Source: an uncultured Lachnospiraceae bacterium (GTDB lineage Bacteria > Bacillota > Clostridia > Lachnospirales > Lachnospiraceae). From it: DNA of 22,715 nucleotides. Every line of letters begins with the position of its first letter. The stretch's first letter is position 1. The notes beneath the pieces are model-generated. The model saw nothing but the letters and a program-made list of their open reading frames with translations. It was not told the DNA's origin and ran no database searches. The position numbers and the translations under genes are program-made. Positions 14,749 to 22,715 of this stretch are shown here, piece after piece. The stretch spans positions 1 to 22,715 of the forward strand of contig CAKRNI010000012.1 of NCBI GenBank assembly GCA_934370915.1, in the 5' to 3' direction.

Positions 14749-15484
14749 TGAGAAAGAACTGATCCGTGTAGAAGATCTGCATAAATCCTTCGGCAGTCTT
14801 CAGGTATTAAAAGGTGTTACCGAGCATGTCGACCAGGGTGAGGTTGTGTCTGTTATCGGACCGTCCGGCGGCGGTAAAAGTACATTTTTACGCTGCTTAA
14901 ACCTCCTTGAGACGCCGACATCCGGCAAGATCTATTTCGAGGGAACCGACATTACCGACAAGAATGTGGATATCAACCTTCATCGCCAGAAGATGGGAAT
15001 GGTATTCCAGCACTTTAATGTATTCAATAATCTTACAGTTGGAAAGAACGTAACGCTTGCTCCGGTCCTTCTCGGAAAGAAAACCCAGAAGGAAGCCGAT
15101 GAGATGATGCGGGAGCTTTTAAACCGCGTTGGTCTTGCGGATAAGGAGAATCAGTTCCCGAAGAAGCTCTCCGGTGGACAGAAACAGCGTCTTGCGATCG
15201 TGCGCGCGCTGGCGATGGAACCGGACGTTATGCTTTTTGATGAGCCGACTTCCGCCCTTGACCCGGAGATGGTAGGAGAGGTCCTTCATGTTATCAAGGG
15301 TCTTGTTAAGACAGGCATGACCACTGTGATCGTTACCCATGAGATGGGATTTGCGAGGGAGGTTTCCGACCGCGTATTCTTTATGGACGGCGGCGTGATC
15401 GCGGAGAAAGGTACTCCGGAAGAGGTCTTCAACCATCCGCAGAACCCGAGAACGCAGGAATTTTTAAGCAAGGTATTATACTAA
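14738..15484 (+). CDS. Amino acid ABC transporter ATP-binding protein (GlnQ/HisP type)
   Basis: The 248-residue ATPase has all ABC motifs: Walker [10 protein letters not shown] (41-49), Q-loop Gln91, signature LSGGQKQR (144-151), Walker B VMLFDEP (164-170), D-loop ALDP, and switch histidine His201. The length and the [16 protein letters not shown] segment fit the polar amino acid uptake subfamily. The start is GTG 14738, inside the end of the permease gene, with GGAGG about 10 bases upstream. A terminator-like hairpin follows the stop. Confidence 0.95.
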   Translation: MSANEKELIRVEDLHKSFGSLQVLKGVTEHVDQGEVVSVIGPSGGGKSTFLRCLNLLETPTSGKIYFEGTDITDKNVDINLHRQKMGMVFQHFNVFNNLTVGKNVTLAPVLLGKKTQKEADEMMRELLNRVGLADKENQFPKKLSGGQKQRLAIVRALAMEPDVMLFDEPTSALDPEMVGEVLHVIKGLVKTGMTTVIVTHEMGFAREVSDRVFFMDGGVIAEKGTPEEVFNHPQNPRTQEFLSKVLY

Positions 15485-15487
15485 TAA

Positions 15488-15510
15488 AAAACAGCGGGAA
15501 AAGCTGTTTT
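15488..15510 (+). terminator. First hairpin after the ATPase gene
   Basis: AAAACAGC (15488-15495) and GCTGTTTT (15503-15510) form an 8-bp stem around GGGAAAA, with the T-run inside the 3' arm. It lies 4 bases after the ATPase stop. Confidence 0.6.
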
Positions 15511-15522
15511 AACAGGAGTTAT

Positions 15523-15567
15523 ATCCCGCTCAGGCAGACTTTTGGAGTCTTACCTGGCGGGATTTTT
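15523..15567 (+). terminator. Second, long terminator-like hairpin abutting the amidohydrolase ribosome-binding site
   Basis: ATCCCGC (15523-15529) pairs with GCGGGAT (15557-15563), CAGG with CCTG, and GACT with AGTC around a TTTGG loop. TTTT follows. AAGGAG of the next gene begins 3 bases later. It has the form of an intrinsic terminator placed directly before a start, so it may act as an attenuator governing read-through. Confidence 0.65.
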
Positions 15568-15583
15568 GAAAGGAGAACATGAC

Positions 15584-17047
15584 ATGGCAGCATCCAAACA
15601 GACAGCCTTCGATTATATCGACGAGAAATCCGGCGTGATCACCGACGTATCCGATAAGATCTGGGACTATGCGGAGCTTTCCCTGAGAGAGTACAAATCC
15701 GGTGAGCTTTATGCAAAGGTATTAAAAGAAGAAGGATTTACTGTCGAACATCCCTTTGACAACATTGAGACTGCATTCCGCGCTTCCTACGGTTCCGGAA
15801 AGCCGGTGATCGGTATTCTGGCCGAGTATGATGCCCTGACAGGACTTTCCCAGATCGCCGGATCTGAGACCAGAAAAGAGCTTGTCACAGACGGAAACGG
15901 CCACGGCTGCGGCCACAACCTTTTAGGTGCGGGCTCCATGGCTGCGGCTTTTGCCATCAAGAAATATCTGGAAGAAAAAGGTGAGGGAAGCGGTAAGGTA
16001 ATCCTTTACGGCTGTCCTGGTGAGGAAGGTGCCGCTACAAAAGCATTTATGGCAAGAGACGGCGTGTTCGCGGAGTGCGACGCGGCTCTCACCTGGCATC
16101 CGGGCAATGTGAATCAGGTTACTTCCGGTACCTGCAACACCTGTATCCAGACAGAGTATAAGTTTACCGGTGTTGCCTCCCATGCGGCAGGCGCGCCGGA
16201 CAAGGGACGTTCTGCCCTCGACGCGGTGGAGCTTATGAACATTGGCGTCCAGTTCTTAAGAGAGCATATGCCGGACAGCGCGAGAATCCATTACTCCATC
16301 ACAGATGCCGGTGGAGATTCTCCGAACGTGGTACAGCCGAAGGCACAGGTCCTCTATATGGTCCGCTCCATCTGGGTAAAGGACGCGCTGGAGCTTCAGG
16401 AGAGAGTCGACCGTATTGCTCTTGCGGCATCCATGATGACAGATACAAAGATGGAGAAGAAGTTTATCGACGGCTGCTCCAATACTGTTCCAAACAAGGT
16501 CCTGGAGTCCCTTATGTGGGACAACTTCAATGATCTCGGTGTCTGCCATTACACGGAGGAAGAATTAAAGTACGCGAAAGCCCTCTACGATTCCGTTGAG
16601 ATGAAGTCTGACAAGCTTCCGGGAGATGCGACGGAGGACAGCAGCGATATCTACGAATATGTTGATGAGAAGTCCAAACACGGCACAACACCGATGAATG
16701 AGTTCCTTGTCCCGTATCTCTACTATGAGAAACCGAGAATGGGATCCACGGATGTCGGTGATGTGAGCTGGTGCATTCCGACGGCGCAGATCAATACTTC
16801 CACATTCCCGGCACAGGCACCGGGACATTCCTGGCAGAATGTCTCCTGTGGACGGACATCCATTGCCCACAAGAATATGCTGTTAGCGGGAAAGGTCATC
16901 GCGGCTACCGCGATCGATCTCATGGAAAAGCCGGATGTTTTACAGGCAGCGAAGGACGAGTTCAACAAGAAGATGAAACGTTATGGCGGCTATACCTGCC
17001 CGGTTCCGCAGGGCGCAGTTCCGGTCATCCCGGGTGAGAAGATGTAA
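15584..17047 (+). CDS. M20 family amidohydrolase, AbgB-like
   Basis: The start is ATG 15584 (MAASKQTAFDYI), with AAAGGAG upstream; an in-frame TTG at 15542 falls inside a hairpin and is rejected. The 487-residue length matches AbgB, the p-aminobenzoyl-glutamate hydrolase B subunit. Metal-site motifs of the M20 family are present: GILAEYDAL (78-86), GHGCGHN (106-112), and GCPGEEGAA (143-151) with adjacent glutamates. Later come FTGVASHAAGAPDKGRSALDA, typical of the dimerisation domain, and a C-terminal TDVGDVSW and PGHSW. These enzymes hydrolyse amide bonds of N-acyl or N-aroyl amino acids and dipeptides in the cytoplasm. Following an amino acid importer, it more likely processes an imported conjugate than folate breakdown products; this is inference, and no AbgA partner is visible. 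It is probably expressed by read-through from the transporter operon and ends at a large hairpin. Confidence 0.87.
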   Translation: MAASKQTAFDYIDEKSGVITDVSDKIWDYAELSLREYKSGELYAKVLKEEGFTVEHPFDNIETAFRASYGSGKPVIGILAEYDALTGLSQIAGSETRKELVTDGNGHGCGHNLLGAGSMAAAFAIKKYLEEKGEGSGKVILYGCPGEEGAATKAFMARDGVFAECDAALTWHPGNVNQVTSGTCNTCIQTEYKFTGVASHAAGAPDKGRSALDAVELMNIGVQFLREHMPDSARIHYSITDAGGDSPNVVQPKAQVLYMVRSIWVKDALELQERVDRIALAASMMTDTKMEKKFIDGCSNTVPNKVLESLMWDNFNDLGVCHYTEEELKYAKALYDSVEMKSDKLPGDATEDSSDIYEYVDEKSKHGTTPMNEFLVPYLYYEKPRMGSTDVGDVSWCIPTAQINTSTFPAQAPGHSWQNVSCGRTSIAHKNMLLAGKVIAATAIDLMEKPDVLQAAKDEFNKKMKRYGGYTCPVPQGAVPVIPGEKM

Positions 17048-17098
17048 GAGGCGACATGGCGGAGTCTCTGAAAGAAAAAGAATAGAATGACTGTAAGT

Positions 17099-17160
17099 CC
17101 GGCAGGACAGGGGAAGGCGGAGATACTCTGCAAAAGACCTGGCCTGCCGGGCTGTTTTAT
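17099..17160 (+). terminator. Terminator after the amidohydrolase gene
   Basis: CCGGCAGG (17099-17106) pairs with CCTGCCGG (17143-17150), and an inner CAGG/CCTG pairing is offset by single bases. The loop is about 26 bases. GCTGTTTTAT follows. Confidence 0.7.
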
Positions 17161-17230
17161 CTCAGTGGGAGCTGAACGAAAAAATTTCAGAAATTTTACA
17201 TATTTTTCAGTAAAAGGACAGGAATCGTGG

Positions 17231-17259
17231 TTCTAAAATGCCTTAAAATATGATATACT
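17231..17259 (+). promoter_or_regulatory. Likely promoter of the dgt-dnaG-rpoD cluster
   Basis: TTCTAA (17231-17236) and TATACT (17254-17259) have a 17-base spacer in an AT-rich region after a terminator. The -35 element is weak. Start sites for dgt lie 30-80 bases downstream. Confidence 0.5.
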
Positions 17260-17340
17260 ATAAAAGTATATTCTTAGGACGGAGAACAAATGTACGCCCG
17301 TGGGAATGACGGGCTGCGCCGGAAAAGGAGGCGGTCAGGT

Positions 17341-18348
17341 ATGAATATCAGGGAAACGATGGAACAGTGGGAACGCCAGAATCTGAGTCCTTACGCGTCG
17401 TTAAGCAGTGAGACGCTGGGGCGTGACCGGGAGGAACCGCTCTGCGATATCCGCCCTGCCTATCAGCGTGATCGTGACCGGATCCTGCACAGCAAGTCAT
17501 TCCGGCGCCTGAAAGACAAGACCCAGGTTTTCCTCGCTCCGGAAGGGGACCACTATCGGACGAGACTGACCCATACGTTAGAGGTATCCCAGATCGCGAG
17601 AACGATCGCAAAGGCACTCCGGATGAATGAGTCCCTGACTGAGGCGATCGCCTTGGGGCATGATCTCGGCCACACGCCTTTCGGACATGCGGGGGAGTAC
17701 ATATTGAACGAGATCTGTGAGGACGGATTTGCCCACTATAAGCAGAGTGTCCGGGTGGTGGAGGTCTTGGAGAAAAAAGGTCAGGGACTGAACCTCACAA
17801 AGGAAGTCCGTGACGGGATGTTAAACCACAGAACATCTGGAAATCCGGCGACTCTGGAGGGAAAGATTGTCCGGTTCTCCGATAAAATTGCATACATCAA
17901 TCATGATATCGACGACGCGATCCGAGGAAGGATCATTACCGAGCGGGATATCCCAAGAGAATACGCAGATATCCTGGGAGATACCGTAAAGGACCGCCTG
18001 AATATCATGATCCATGATATTATCAATAACAGTATGGACAGGCCGTCGATCTTCATGTCCCCGGATGTGGAGCGGGCCATGCGGGGCCTGAGGGAATGGA
18101 TGTTTGAACATGTGTACCGGAATCCTGCCGCAAAAGGCGAGGAGGGAAGAGCCCAGCAGCTGATCGTGACGCTTTACGAATACTATCTGAAGCATGTGGA
18201 CGAGCTGCCGGAAGAGTATCTGGCGATGATGGAGCTTCGCGGGGAGAAGAAAGAGCGGGTTGTCTGTGATTATATTGCCGGGATGAGCGATGGATATGCC
18301 ATCGACCGGTTTGAGGAATTATTTGTACCGAAGGGCTGGAATGTCTGA
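17341..18348 (+). CDS. dgt: Deoxyguanosine triphosphate triphosphohydrolase-like protein (HD domain)
   Basis: The preferred start is ATG 17341 (MNIRETMEQW), with AAGGAGG 9 bases upstream and agreement with how family members begin. An in-frame ATG at 17290, also behind a GGAG, would add a basic 17-residue extension. The 335-residue protein belongs to the short dGTPase-like family. His78 in LTHTLEV, His107-Asp108 in LGHDLGHTPFGHAGE, and Asp in YINHDIDDA supply the HD metal site. The KSFRRLKDKTQVF motif near 52-64 contacts the triphosphate. It cleaves dNTPs to nucleoside and triphosphate, helping control dNTP pools. It stands directly before dnaG, and the two are probably cotranscribed, although an 87-base gap separates them. 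Confidence 0.92.
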   Translation: MNIRETMEQWERQNLSPYASLSSETLGRDREEPLCDIRPAYQRDRDRILHSKSFRRLKDKTQVFLAPEGDHYRTRLTHTLEVSQIARTIAKALRMNESLTEAIALGHDLGHTPFGHAGEYILNEICEDGFAHYKQSVRVVEVLEKKGQGLNLTKEVRDGMLNHRTSGNPATLEGKIVRFSDKIAYINHDIDDAIRGRIITERDIPREYADILGDTVKDRLNIMIHDIINNSMDRPSIFMSPDVERAMRGLREWMFEHVYRNPAAKGEEGRAQQLIVTLYEYYLKHVDELPEEYLAMMELRGEKKERVVCDYIAGMSDGYAIDRFEELFVPKGWNV

Positions 18349-18435
18349 GAGACAGATCCGGCGGACCTGCGAGGTTTCTGAGAGGAAAGCGCAGAGTGGT
18401 TTTGCGGAAAATGCATATCGCAGGAGGGATGAAGC

Positions 18436-20202
18436 GTGTATTACCCGGAAGAAGTGATCGAGGAAGTACGAACAAGAAATGATATTGTGGACATCGTGTC
18501 CCAGTATGTAAATCTAAAGAAAAAGGGCGCGAACTATTTCGGACTATGCCCGTTTCATAATGAGAAATCCCCGTCCTTTTCCGTTTCACCGGGAAAGCAG
18601 ATGTATTACTGCTTCGGCTGCGGGGCGGGCGGAAATGTCATCACCTTTGTGATGGAGTACGAGAATTATACCTTCGTGGAAGCCGTGAAGATGCTGGCGG
18701 ACCGGGCGGGAATCGCCCTGCCGGAGGTGGAATACTCAAAGGAGGCGAGAGCTCAGGCGGACCTGAAAAATACGCTCCTTGAGATCAACCGTCTTGCGGC
18801 GAACTTCTTTTATTATCAGTTAAAGCAGCCGTCGGGAAAGGTCGGATACGACTATTTTAAGGAGAAACGCCGTCTGACGGACGATACGATCCGCCACTTC
18901 GGCCTTGGGTATTCCAGCAAGGTGCCGGACGACCTTTACCGGTATATGAGGTCGAAGGGATACAACGACGATATTTTAAAAGAGACAGGACTCTTCTTTA
19001 TCGATGAGAGGGGGGCCAGAGATAAATTCTGGAACCGTGTCATGTTCCCGATCTTAGACGTCAATAACCGTGTCATCGGTTTTGGCGGCCGTGTGATGGG
19101 GGACGGGGAGCCGAAATATTTAAACTCCCCGGAGACGAAGATCTTTGATAAGAGCCGGAATCTCTATGGGCTGAATTTCGCGAGAACGTCCAGAGCGAAA
19201 TATATGCTGGTCTGTGAAGGCTATGTAGATGTGATCGCTATGCATCAGGCCGGATTTACGAACGCCGTGGCATCTCTGGGGACCGCCTTTACGTCCCAGC
19301 ATGCGATGCTTTTAAAACGCTACACGGATCAGGCAGTCCTGACCTATGACAGTGATGGGGCGGGGGTGAAGGCGGCGCTCCGCGCGATTCCGATCTTAAA
19401 AGAGGTTGGAATGTCCATCAAGGTTTTAAATATGAAGCCCTATAAGGACCCGGACGAGTTTATCAAGAATCTCGGGAAAGAGGAATTCCAGAAGCGGATC
19501 GACAATGCCGTCGGAAGCTTTATGTTCGAAATCTCCGTGATCCGGAGCCAGTACAACATGCAGGACCCGGAGTCGAAGACAGGGTTTTATAATGCCATCG
19601 CGAAAAAGCTTCTGGAATTTCCGGAGAAGCTGGAGCGCGATAATTACACGGAAGCCGTTGCAAGGGAGTATATGATCCCGGAGACGGATCTCAAAAACCT
19701 CGTGAACTCCATGGGCGGACTCATCGGAGTGACTACAAGGGAGCGGGAGTACGATAAGGAGCGGACCCGCCAGAAAAAGGAGAAGGAGGACGGGATCCGG
19801 AAGTCCCAGAGACTGCTTCTCACCTGGCTCATCGAGCGTCCGCAGCTTTTCGAAAAGATCCGCGGCATTATCACGCCGGAGGATTTTGACGATGAACTTT
19901 ACAGAGAAGCGGCATCCATGGTTTTCGATGAATATGAAAAAACAGGCAGCGTGAACCCCGCGCAGATCCTGAATCATTTCATCGAGGGCGAGGAACAATA
20001 CAGGGAAGTGGCGGCCTTATTCCACGCGAGTCTCAGCGAGTCCTTAAATAATGAGGAACAGAGGAGAGCGCTCTCAGAGACCGTCAAAAAGATAAAGAAA
20101 CACAGTCTGGAGGTAAAAGGAAAAACAGCAGATATCAGAGAGTTGCAAGAAATCATCAGGCAGCAGTCAGCGCTGGCCGCCCTGAATATCACACTTGACT
20201 AA
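18436..20202 (+). CDS. dnaG: DNA primase
   Basis: The 588-residue product has the standard DnaG order. The N-terminal CHC2 zinc-binding domain has Cys38, His41, Cys59 and Cys62 in CPFH and CFGC. The RNA polymerase core follows, with [10 protein letters not shown] near 197-206. The TOPRIM domain carries Glu261 in VCEGYVD, and Asp305 and Asp307 in YDSDGAG, for Mg binding. A C-terminal DnaB-interaction region follows. It lays down RNA primers at the replication fork. The start is GTG 18436, with AGGAGGG 7 bases upstream; an ATG at 18429 is out of frame. It lies between dgt and rpoD, the arrangement of a macromolecular synthesis operon. Confidence 0.97.
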   Translation: MYYPEEVIEEVRTRNDIVDIVSQYVNLKKKGANYFGLCPFHNEKSPSFSVSPGKQMYYCFGCGAGGNVITFVMEYENYTFVEAVKMLADRAGIALPEVEYSKEARAQADLKNTLLEINRLAANFFYYQLKQPSGKVGYDYFKEKRRLTDDTIRHFGLGYSSKVPDDLYRYMRSKGYNDDILKETGLFFIDERGARDKFWNRVMFPILDVNNRVIGFGGRVMGDGEPKYLNSPETKIFDKSRNLYGLNFARTSRAKYMLVCEGYVDVIAMHQAGFTNAVASLGTAFTSQHAMLLKRYTDQAVLTYDSDGAGVKAALRAIPILKEVGMSIKVLNMKPYKDPDEFIKNLGKEEFQKRIDNAVGSFMFEISVIRSQYNMQDPESKTGFYNAIAKKLLEFPEKLERDNYTEAVAREYMIPETDLKNLVNSMGGLIGVTTREREYDKERTRQKKEKEDGIRKSQRLLLTWLIERPQLFEKIRGIITPEDFDDELYREAASMVFDEYEKTGSVNPAQILNHFIEGEEQYREVAALFHASLSESLNNEEQRRALSETVKKIKKHSLEVKGKTADIRELQEIIRQQSALAALNITLD

Positions 20203-20261
20203 GCGAAGCAGAAGCCAAAAGGCAGACACGAGGAACGTCAGGTGCCGGGAAGGATGGAATT

Positions 20262-21386
20262 ATGGAGGAAAAGACACTTACATTTGAAGAGAAGTTATCA
20301 AAACTTCTGGAACTCGCAAAAAGTAAAAAGAACGTCCTTGATGAAAAGGAAGTTCTGGCTGCCTTTGCGGGGGAAGAACTGACACCCGAGAAGCTGGACC
20401 GCATATACGACTTCCTGGATAAAAAACATGTCGACGTCTTAAAAATGTCGAACGATGATGATATGGATCCGGATCTGTTTTCGGAGGATGAAGATGCAGA
20501 TCCGGAGAATGAGATTGATGTGGAACATATTGATCTCTCCGTACCGGAGGGGATCGGTGTGGATGATCCGGTCCGGATGTACTTAAAAGAGATCGGAAAA
20601 GTACCGTTGCTCTCTCCGGACGAGGAGATTGAACTGGCAAAGAAGATCGAGCTCGGTGACGAGGAGGCAAAGAAGAAGCTTGCGGAGTCGAACCTGCGTC
20701 TTGTGGTAAGTATCGCGAAGCGGTATGCCGGACGGGGCATGCAGCTGCTCGACCTGATCCAGGAGGGAAATCTGGGGCTTATCAAGGCCGTGGAGAAGTT
20801 TGACTACCGGAAAGGCTATAAATTCAGCACCTATGCCACCTGGTGGATCCGTCAGGCGATCACCCGCGCCATTGCGGATCAGGCGAGAACGATCCGGATC
20901 CCGGTACACATGGTGGAGACCATCAACCGTCTCGTGCGGACACAGAGACAGTTAGTCCAGAAGCTTGGCCGTGAGGCAACGCCGGAGGAACTCGCAAAGG
21001 AACTCGATATGCCGGTGGACCGCGTCCGCGATATCATGAAGATCTCTCAGGACCCGGTGTCATTAGAGACTCCGATCGGTGAGGAGGAGGACAGCCACCT
21101 CGGGGACTTTATCCAGGATAATAATGTGGAAGTCCCGGCGGATGCCGCGACCTACACGCTGCTCCACGAACAACTGATGGATGTGCTGTCAACGCTCACT
21201 GAGAGGGAACAGAAAGTGCTGCGCCTGAGATTTGGCCTGGATGACGGAAGACCGAGGACTCTGGAGGAGGTCGGAAGACAGTTCAACGTGACGAGGGAGC
21301 GGATCCGCCAGATCGAGGCGAAGGCTCTTAGAAAACTGCGCCATCCGAGCAGGAGCAAGATCTTAAAAGATTATCTGGATGAATAA
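20262..21386 (+). CDS. rpoD: RNA polymerase primary sigma factor (SigA/RpoD)
   Basis: The 374-residue protein has the full primary-sigma layout. A short acidic region 1.1 (about 1-95) includes an Asp/Glu-rich run near 64-90. Region 1.2 covers about 101-132 ([17 protein letters not shown]). Region 2 covers about 140-210, with [30 protein letters not shown] and the [10 protein letters not shown] -10 recognition helix. Region 3 follows, and region 4 contains LRFGLDDG and the [19 protein letters not shown] helix-turn-helix for the -35. It directs transcription of housekeeping genes, including the TTGNNN/TANNNT promoters in this window. The ATG has GGAAGG upstream, and the gene starts 59 bases after dnaG. 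Confidence 0.97.
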   Translation: MEEKTLTFEEKLSKLLELAKSKKNVLDEKEVLAAFAGEELTPEKLDRIYDFLDKKHVDVLKMSNDDDMDPDLFSEDEDADPENEIDVEHIDLSVPEGIGVDDPVRMYLKEIGKVPLLSPDEEIELAKKIELGDEEAKKKLAESNLRLVVSIAKRYAGRGMQLLDLIQEGNLGLIKAVEKFDYRKGYKFSTYATWWIRQAITRAIADQARTIRIPVHMVETINRLVRTQRQLVQKLGREATPEELAKELDMPVDRVRDIMKISQDPVSLETPIGEEEDSHLGDFIQDNNVEVPADAATYTLLHEQLMDVLSTLTEREQKVLRLRFGLDDGRPRTLEEVGRQFNVTRERIRQIEAKALRKLRHPSRSKILKDYLDE

Positions 21387-21423
21387 AAAGATATAGGAAA
21401 CTGGAAAAGGCCTGTGCAGGAAA

Positions 21424-21515
21424 AGGCAGTCAGGGATGGTCTGCCTGTGTGCTCCGAGGCGGAGTTAAACTGCCGGGAAATACAAAAAGGCGGCTGCGAA
21501 AACGAAAAGCAGCCG
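21424..21515 (+). other. Two hairpins in the rpoD-trmK gap
   Basis: AGGCAG (21424-21429) pairs with CTGCCT (21441-21446). Further on, CGGCTGC (21491-21497) pairs with GCAGCCG (21509-21515). Neither has a proper T tract, so they look more like mRNA processing or stability structures than strong terminators. Confidence 0.35.
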
Positions 21516-21541
21516 TGTTAAAGAGAAATGGAGAAAACGAT

Positions 21542-22288
21542 ATGAAATTATCAGAACGCCTGGAGCTGGTGCTCTCATTTGTGGAACCTGGGGAGTCCGC
21601 GGCAGACGTTGGGACGGACCACGGACATGTTCCGGTGGAGCTTGTCAGGAGAGCGATCGTGAAGAAGGCCGTGGCTATGGATGTACGGAAAGGTCCGTTA
21701 TCCAGAGCAACGGAAAATATCGCACTGGCGGGACTTTCCGCGAAGATCGAGACGAGACTTTCTGACGGTGTTGCAAAGCTTCTGCCGGGAGAGGCAGATT
21801 CTGTCGTGATCGCCGGGATGGGCGGTGAGCTGATCATTAAGATTCTGGAGAACGGAAGACATATGTGGGATTCTGTGAAACAGTGGGTCTTATCGCCGCA
21901 GTCGGAGATCTTTAAGGTCAGAAGATGGCTTTTTGAGAATGGTTTTGTGATCCGGAAGGAAGATATGATCCTTGAGGATGGGAAGTTTTATACGGTGATG
22001 GATGTGCGGAGAAAGAAAGACGCAGATTCTGAGGGAAAAACAGCGGATCCGGGTGTTTTAAGCCTTTCTGAGGACAGCCGCATGCTCTACGGCGATTATC
22101 TGATCCGCACGAAGAACCCGGTTCTTCTTACATATCTGAAGGAGGAAGAGGCAAAGCTTCTACGGTTCGTCGATGATCTTTCCGCGAAGGCGGGGGATTC
22201 CGGGAGGGCGGCAGAACGGCTTTCCGAGTTGAAATTACAGTTAAAAGAAAATCAGGAGGTACAGTATGAAATGCAGGGAGATCATTGA
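21542..22288 (+). CDS. trmK: tRNA (adenine(22)-N1)-methyltransferase
   Basis: The start is ATG 21542 (MKLSERLELVLSFV), with GGAG upstream; the frame is open 31 codons further back, but that part covers the hairpin region. The 248-residue protein has a Rossmann methyltransferase domain with the SAM-binding ADVGTDHGHVPVEL at 21-34, a VIAGMGGELI motif near 95-104, and a C-terminal helical region rich in Lys and Glu. This matches TrmK (YqfN), which methylates N1 of adenine 22 in tRNAs. The order rpoD-trmK-nif3 matches B. subtilis sigA-yqfN-yqfO. Its 3' end overlaps the next gene by 23 bases. Confidence 0.9.
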   Translation: MKLSERLELVLSFVEPGESAADVGTDHGHVPVELVRRAIVKKAVAMDVRKGPLSRATENIALAGLSAKIETRLSDGVAKLLPGEADSVVIAGMGGELIIKILENGRHMWDSVKQWVLSPQSEIFKVRRWLFENGFVIRKEDMILEDGKFYTVMDVRRKKDADSEGKTADPGVLSLSEDSRMLYGDYLIRTKNPVLLTYLKEEEAKLLRFVDDLSAKAGDSGRAAERLSELKLQLKENQEVQYEMQGDH

Positions 22289-22715
22289 AATCTTAGAGAC
22301 GCTTGCGCCGAAGTCCTGTGCCTGTGACTGGGATAATCCGGGACTTTTAGCGGGGCGGATCGACAAGGACGTGAAGAAGATCCTTTTGACGCTGGACGCG
22401 GATGACGCGGCGGTGGAGCGGGCGAAGGAGATCGGGGCAGATATGCTGTTAAGCCATCATCCGCTGATCTTTAAGCCGGTGAAGCATGTTTCGGACGAGG
22501 ATTTTATTGGAAGACGGCTTGTGTCCCTGATCCAGGCAGATGTGTCCTACTATGCGATGCATACAAATTTTGATTCGGCGCCGGGGTGTATGGCGGATAT
22601 TGTGGCGGACCGGTTGAATTTTATCGATCAGAAGCCGCTGGAGGCCATGGGAGAGATTTCCGGGACGGAGTACGGAATCGGTAAGACAGGATCGCTGAAA
22701 GTGCCTATGAAGGGC
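22266..22715 (+). CDS. Nif3-like dinuclear metal centre protein (YqfO family), 3' end outside window
   Basis: ATG 22266 has AGGAGG 6-7 bases upstream and opens a frame that continues without stop to the window end (150 codons). The N-terminus KCREIIEILETLAPKSCACDWDNPGLLAG is the Nif3/YqfO signature. SHHPLIF (near residue 60) and MHTNFD (near 99) provide the metal-binding histidines and aspartate. Members form toroidal hexamers, and their reaction is not firmly known; it has been linked to GTP cyclohydrolase-like or metal-handling roles. It overlaps trmK by 23 bases, a conserved pairing. The C-terminal half is missing from the window. Confidence 0.9.
   Translation, partial: MKCREIIEILETLAPKSCACDWDNPGLLAGRIDKDVKKILLTLDADDAAVERAKEIGADMLLSHHPLIFKPVKHVSDEDFIGRRLVSLIQADVSYYAMHTNFDSAPGCMADIVADRLNFIDQKPLEAMGEISGTEYGIGKTGSLKVPMKG

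Noticed and set aside
18053..18589. 178-codon minus-strand frame over the dgt-dnaG junction
   Set aside because: It is antisense to two well-supported genes and its product is a Pro/Arg/Ser-rich shadow.
20189..20785. 198-codon minus-strand Ser-rich frame over rpoD
   Set aside because: The Ser-rich product is the antisense of Glu/Asp/Lys codons in sigma region 1.
1..22715. CRISPR array, transposase gene or phage genes
   Set aside because: No regularly spaced repeat-spacer series, DDE or serine/tyrosine recombinase motif, or phage structural protein was seen in any frame.

Overview
The window looks like a chromosomal segment of a spore-forming anaerobic Firmicute, most likely a Lachnospiraceae (Clostridium cluster XIVa-like) bacterium. 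The reasons are AGGAGG-type ribosome binding sites, a YtvI-type sporulation membrane protein, a SpoIID-like/peptidoglycan-binding protein, and a dgt-dnaG-rpoD-trmK-nif3 cluster of the kind found in that group. The family assignment is inferred from protein resemblance and gene order; no search was run.

Layout. Bases 1-2735 hold the 3' end of an HPr-like PTS phosphocarrier gene, a multi-spanning O-antigen-polymerase-like membrane protein and a class I aminotransferase, tightly packed. Bases 2903-5457 hold two sporulation/envelope genes (ytvI-like; SpoIID-like with a peptidoglycan-binding domain), each followed by a terminator hairpin. Bases 5458-6720 hold a tRNA-Gly(CCC) with its own promoter and terminator, a possible 49-residue ORF, and on the minus strand a secreted protein with 11 cysteines that I do not recognise. 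A minus-strand uridine phosphorylase gene follows (6843-7634). The 657-base divergent gap before carA contains a 133-base element with inverted-repeat ends flanked by a perfect 8-base direct repeat, which is the signature of a MITE-like insertion.

Bases 8292-12565 are carA-carB (carbamoyl phosphate synthetase), overlapping by one base and ending at a hairpin. Next is an amino-acid ABC importer (lipoprotein, permease, ATPase; 12927-15484) and an AbgB-like M20 amidohydrolase (15584-17047). The importer promoter is close to consensus and its spacer carries a match to the ArgR operator, with related AT-rich motifs upstream. Terminator-like hairpins lie between the binding-protein and permease genes and directly before the amidohydrolase gene, so output along the operon is probably graded by partial termination. 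The proposed logic is that imported amino acids or conjugates are processed by the amidohydrolase, while carAB supplies carbamoyl phosphate for pyrimidines and arginine.

Bases 17341-22715 hold dgt (dNTPase), dnaG (primase), rpoD (housekeeping sigma factor), trmK (tRNA m1A22 methyltransferase) and the start of a nif3-family gene cut by the window end. These core genes all lie on the plus strand and are probably co-expressed.

The points most worth following up are the MITE-like element, the cysteine-rich secreted protein, the hairpin-partitioned transporter/amidohydrolase operon with ArgR-like sites, and the O-antigen-polymerase-like gene that sits without visible polysaccharide neighbours. 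I saw no CRISPR array, no transposase gene and no clear defence system.
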